In this document: piece by piece, positions 61,700-64,000 of the stretch
How positions within the stretch are numbered: the stretch's first letter is position 1
Layout of the letters: each line of letters begins with the position of its first letter
Assembly (NCBI RefSeq): GCF_900699765.1
Contig: NZ_CAADHO010000006.1
Span: 401,184 to 465,183 of the forward strand
Direction: 5' to 3'
Length of the DNA stretch: 64,000 nucleotides
Origin: Desulfoluna butyratoxydans
GTDB taxonomy: Bacteria > Desulfobacterota > Desulfobacteria > Desulfobacterales > Desulfolunaceae
Program-made: the position numbers and the translations under genes
The notes under the pieces: generated by a model
The model's database searches: none
The model's input: only the letters and a program-made list of their open reading frames with translations
Told to the model about the DNA's origin: nothing

Positions 61700-63445
61700 A
61701 TGGGACGAGACAGAGATATGAAACACGAGACAATGACATTGCCCCTGGGCAAGGACGCCGGGTTTGGGGTGTCCATTGATATGATGCGGGCAAAGCTGCT
61801 GGACCTGGGGATTGCCGTGGAGGAGCGCGCCTGGCTGCATCCTGTGGACGGAGCGTGGTCCGTGAACCTGCGCCTTTCGGACTGCCCGAACCTGTATACC
61901 AACGGAAAAGGGAGCTCCGAAGGGGCGGCCCTTGCCAGCGCGTACGGAGAGCTTTTTGAGCGTTTGAGCACCGGGTACCTGCTCTCGGACCTTTACCTTC
62001 CTGAGCCGCCTGCAAACGGTGGATTTTTTCATGGACCCGGGGAGGTGTGGCTTTCTGCCGACATGGAATCCCTGAAGCAGGATGCGCTTTCCCCTGCGCT
62101 CTGGGATTTTTACGACCCGGAGGAAGAACTCGGCGTACGTCATTTCATGGATTTCAACACCGGCGGTGCTCAGGGTGTGTGCTGTCTTCCCTTTGAAAAG
62201 GAGGGCGGTGCTCCGGTGCTCTTTCCCGTGGCGGTACTGGAAAACCTGTATGTCTCCAACGGGATGTCTGCGGGCAACACCCTTCTCGAAGCCAAGGTCC
62301 AGGCCCTCTCCGAGGTGGTGGAACGCTATGTGAAAGGCCGGATCATTGCCGAGGGCATTGCCTTGCCGGATATCCCCCGGGAGGTGCTGAGCCGGTATCC
62401 GGTGGTGCAGGCCGCCCTGGCAGAACTGGAAGCCAGGGGCCTTGTCATTTACGCACGGGATGCCTCCCTGGGGGGCCGCTGGCCCGTGATCTGTATTGCC
62501 GCGGTGAACCCCGAGGACGGCGGCGTGTTTGCAGCCTTCGGTGCTCACCCCCTGTTCGGCGTGGCCCTGGAGCGCACCTTCACCGAGATGCTCCAGGGAC
62601 GCAGCGAGATCAAAGGCTTTCCCGCTCCGAGTTTTGATTCGGAGCTGGTGGCGTCTCCCACCAATATAGAGGAGCACTTCGTGGATTCTGCGGGTGTGCT
62701 CCACTGGGATTTTTTCAAACAGACCCCTGATTTTTCCTTTGTCCCCTGGGGCCTGGAGGAAGGAACAGACGGCGGCAGGGGCCGTGAGTACGATCTTCTG
62801 GTGTCGCGGATCCATGACGAGGGGTTTCAGATCTACAGCTGGGTAACCACCCACCTGGGCATGCCATGTTGCCGCATGGTGGTGCCGGGAATGTCCGAGA
62901 TCTATCCTGTGGAGGACCTTCTCTGGGAAAATCGCAGCAGGCAGGCCGAGGTGCGCCATGGTCTGATTCGGCTTCAAGCCCTGGAGCCGGGGGAGGCGGA
63001 ACGCCTCGCCGACCTTTTGGAAGAGGGCGGGTGGGGGCCTGAAGCCCTGGTGTGTGAACTCGTGGGCGTGGAGGTGACGCCGGGTTACGCCTGGGCAGAT
63101 GCCCGGGTGGCGGAGATGAGCGCCCTGTGCAGCCTCCGGGCCGGGGACCGGGAAGGGGCCGCCCGCTGGAGTGCCATGGCGTCCCAGATGGAGATCCCCT
63201 CGGGCCGCCGCCTTTTTTTCCGGTGCCTGGAAGCCCGCCTGGAAGCCGCGATAAGGGAGACGGACTTACCGGAGCTGGGACGTATTTTCGGCTCCGAGGC
63301 AGACCGTCTCACCGCCCTTGCCTGCGACGGCACCGCCCCGTTTCCTTTTTTCGACGAGCCCCTGGACTCCTTTCTGGGCAAAGGCCCCCACGGCCACATC
63401 ACCCGTTGCGTGAGGGCCCTGAGGCAAAGCGTTTCTCACTCCTGA
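61700..63445 (+). CDS. ycaO: YcaO protein, E. coli type
   Basis: This protein of about 581 residues aligns with E. coli YcaO throughout: PGKDAA-like LGKDAGFGVSID, NGKGSSEGAALASAYGELFERLSTGYLLSD, LYVSNGMSAGNTLLEAKVQALSEVVERYVKGRIIAE, SLGGRWPVICIA, FGAHPLFGVALERTFTEMLQGR, and RMVVPGMSEIYPVEDL, plus the helical C-terminal part. E. coli YcaO helps RimO methylthiolate ribosomal protein S12. YcaO proteins activate amide bonds with ATP. An in-frame ATG at 61718 is closer to the E. coli start; 61700 has GGAGGGAG upstream. Confidence 0.93.
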   Translation: MGRDRDMKHETMTLPLGKDAGFGVSIDMMRAKLLDLGIAVEERAWLHPVDGAWSVNLRLSDCPNLYTNGKGSSEGAALASAYGELFERLSTGYLLSDLYLPEPPANGGFFHGPGEVWLSADMESLKQDALSPALWDFYDPEEELGVRHFMDFNTGGAQGVCCLPFEKEGGAPVLFPVAVLENLYVSNGMSAGNTLLEAKVQALSEVVERYVKGRIIAEGIALPDIPREVLSRYPVVQAALAELEARGLVIYARDASLGGRWPVICIAAVNPEDGGVFAAFGAHPLFGVALERTFTEMLQGRSEIKGFPAPSFDSELVASPTNIEEHFVDSAGVLHWDFFKQTPDFSFVPWGLEEGTDGGRGREYDLLVSRIHDEGFQIYSWVTTHLGMPCCRMVVPGMSEIYPVEDLLWENRSRQAEVRHGLIRLQALEPGEAERLADLLEEGGWGPEALVCELVGVEVTPGYAWADARVAEMSALCSLRAGDREGAARWSAMASQMEIPSGRRLFFRCLEARLEAAIRETDLPELGRIFGSEADRLTALACDGTAPFPFFDEPLDSFLGKGPHGHITRCVRALRQSVSHS

Positions 63446-64000
63446 CGGGCTACGATCCGAAGGCTCCAGACCACTGGAAGCCCCGCAGCCCGTAGGGTGC
63501 GTCCCACGCACCGAAACCGAGAGGCAACGGTCCTTCAAAACGTGCCGGAAACCGCTTCCTTCCGGGGATCCGTCCATGGTGCACAGAGTGCACCCTACGG
63601 GCCGTCGCCTAACGACCGGGATCGTTTATACCCGAATTGATTTGAATCCCCGGGGTGGGAAGAAAGCCAAATCGGACTGGCAGTGATGTCTCACCCTGCG
63701 GCGCGTACCGAACACACCAGAACCACTGGAAGCTCCGCAGCCCGTAGGGTGCGTTCCACGCACCGAAACCGAAAGGCAGCGGTTCTTTAAAACGTACCGG
63801 AAACCGAAACTTTCCGGGAAGCCAGTCTCAAGGTCCCAAAAAAAGCTGCAAAAGTCTTGTAAGATGGCGATCTCCATGTTTTCATTCCCTATTCCCTATT
63901 CCCTATTCCCTATTCCCTATTCCCTATTCCCTATTCCCTATTCCCTATTCCCTATTCCCTATTCCCTATTCCCTATTCCCTATTCCCTATTCCCTATTCC
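63446..64000. repeat. repeat-rich right end of window
   Basis: No real gene is seen. Two diverged copies of a repeat of about 95 bp lie at 63470-63562 and 63722-63817; each contains GTAGGGTGCGTYCCACGCACC, whose ends form a small hairpin. From 63884 to the end of the window there are more than 16 tandem TATTCCC heptamers, with no sign of ending. Reading frames here (63266-63577 and 63626-63877 on the minus strand) merely translate the duplicated repeat. Confidence 0.85.

Noticed and set aside
61495..61971. Repetitive Pro/Phe/Ser/Leu-rich protein on the minus strand
   Set aside because: The frame only translates the 14-mer DNA array; no start or ribosome site.
61700..63445. YcaO as azoline-forming partner of the CGGC peptide
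   Set aside because: It is the E. coli-type YcaO with the full helical C-terminus, 17 kb away and on the other strand; no azoline partner proteins are nearby.

Overview
The window is about 64 kb of GC-rich bacterial chromosome. Gene content points to an anaerobic Desulfobacterota-type bacterium, probably a Desulfobacterales sulfate reducer. The clues are a DUF3786/corrinoid-type FeS protein, ferredoxin and rubrerythrin set, an HdrD/GlpC-like CCG-domain protein, a tilS-ftsH-folP-ybbR-coaX block, and PilT/PilB ATPases next to zinc-ribbon signalling proteins. This is inference from families; there is no rRNA. One tRNA-Ala(GGC) and the 4.5S SRP RNA are present.

Layout. 0.6-6 kb: TetR regulator, TolC, HlyD and two ABC-2 permeases in one tightly overlapping operon with palindromic operators and no ATPase gene. 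6-11.3 kb: tRNA-Ala, an HDOD signalling protein, an alpha/beta hydrolase, a sodium/solute symporter and proC. 11.5-15.3 kb: yggT, two PilT-type ATPases, a degenerate receiver protein and a 55-residue ORF. 15.3-22.5 kb, minus strand: a scramblase-like protein, coaX, ybbR/cdaR, folP, ftsH, tilS. 22.8-26 kb: SRP RNA, grpE, dnaK. 26-29.7 kb: small subunit, SSS symporter, GntR regulator and creatininase operon. 30-42 kb: DegT-like aminotransferase, two envelope proteins, a pilin fused to a lectin-like domain, a PilB ATPase fused to a receiver domain, a large SARP/AfsR-like regulator, a half-size EamA transporter, a DUF169 protein and an orphan phage antirepressor-like gene.

43.4-52.7 kb is the most interesting part: a minus-strand cluster with an 82-residue peptide carrying three AEGPCGGCD repeats, directly upstream of a radical SAM/SPASM enzyme, and next to two Cys-containing GMC oxidoreductases, an MFS transporter, an unusual class-III aminotransferase with a four-Cys insert, and a CCG-domain Fe-S protein. 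It looks like a RiPP (ribosomally made, post-translationally modified peptide) or peptide-derived cofactor locus. The peptide-maturase pair has its own well-formed promoter. 53-63.5 kb: FeS protein, ferredoxin, rubrerythrin, a membrane protein, secreted MsrAB, a DUF547 protein with a VTT/disulfide-reductase fusion, a small membrane protein and an E. coli-type YcaO.

Intergenic DNA is rich in repeats: two unrelated families of short inverted-repeat (MITE-like) elements, one carrying hairpins whose arms differ between loci but stay self-complementary; four heptamer-based tandem arrays; and a duplicated approximately 95-bp repeat near the right end.
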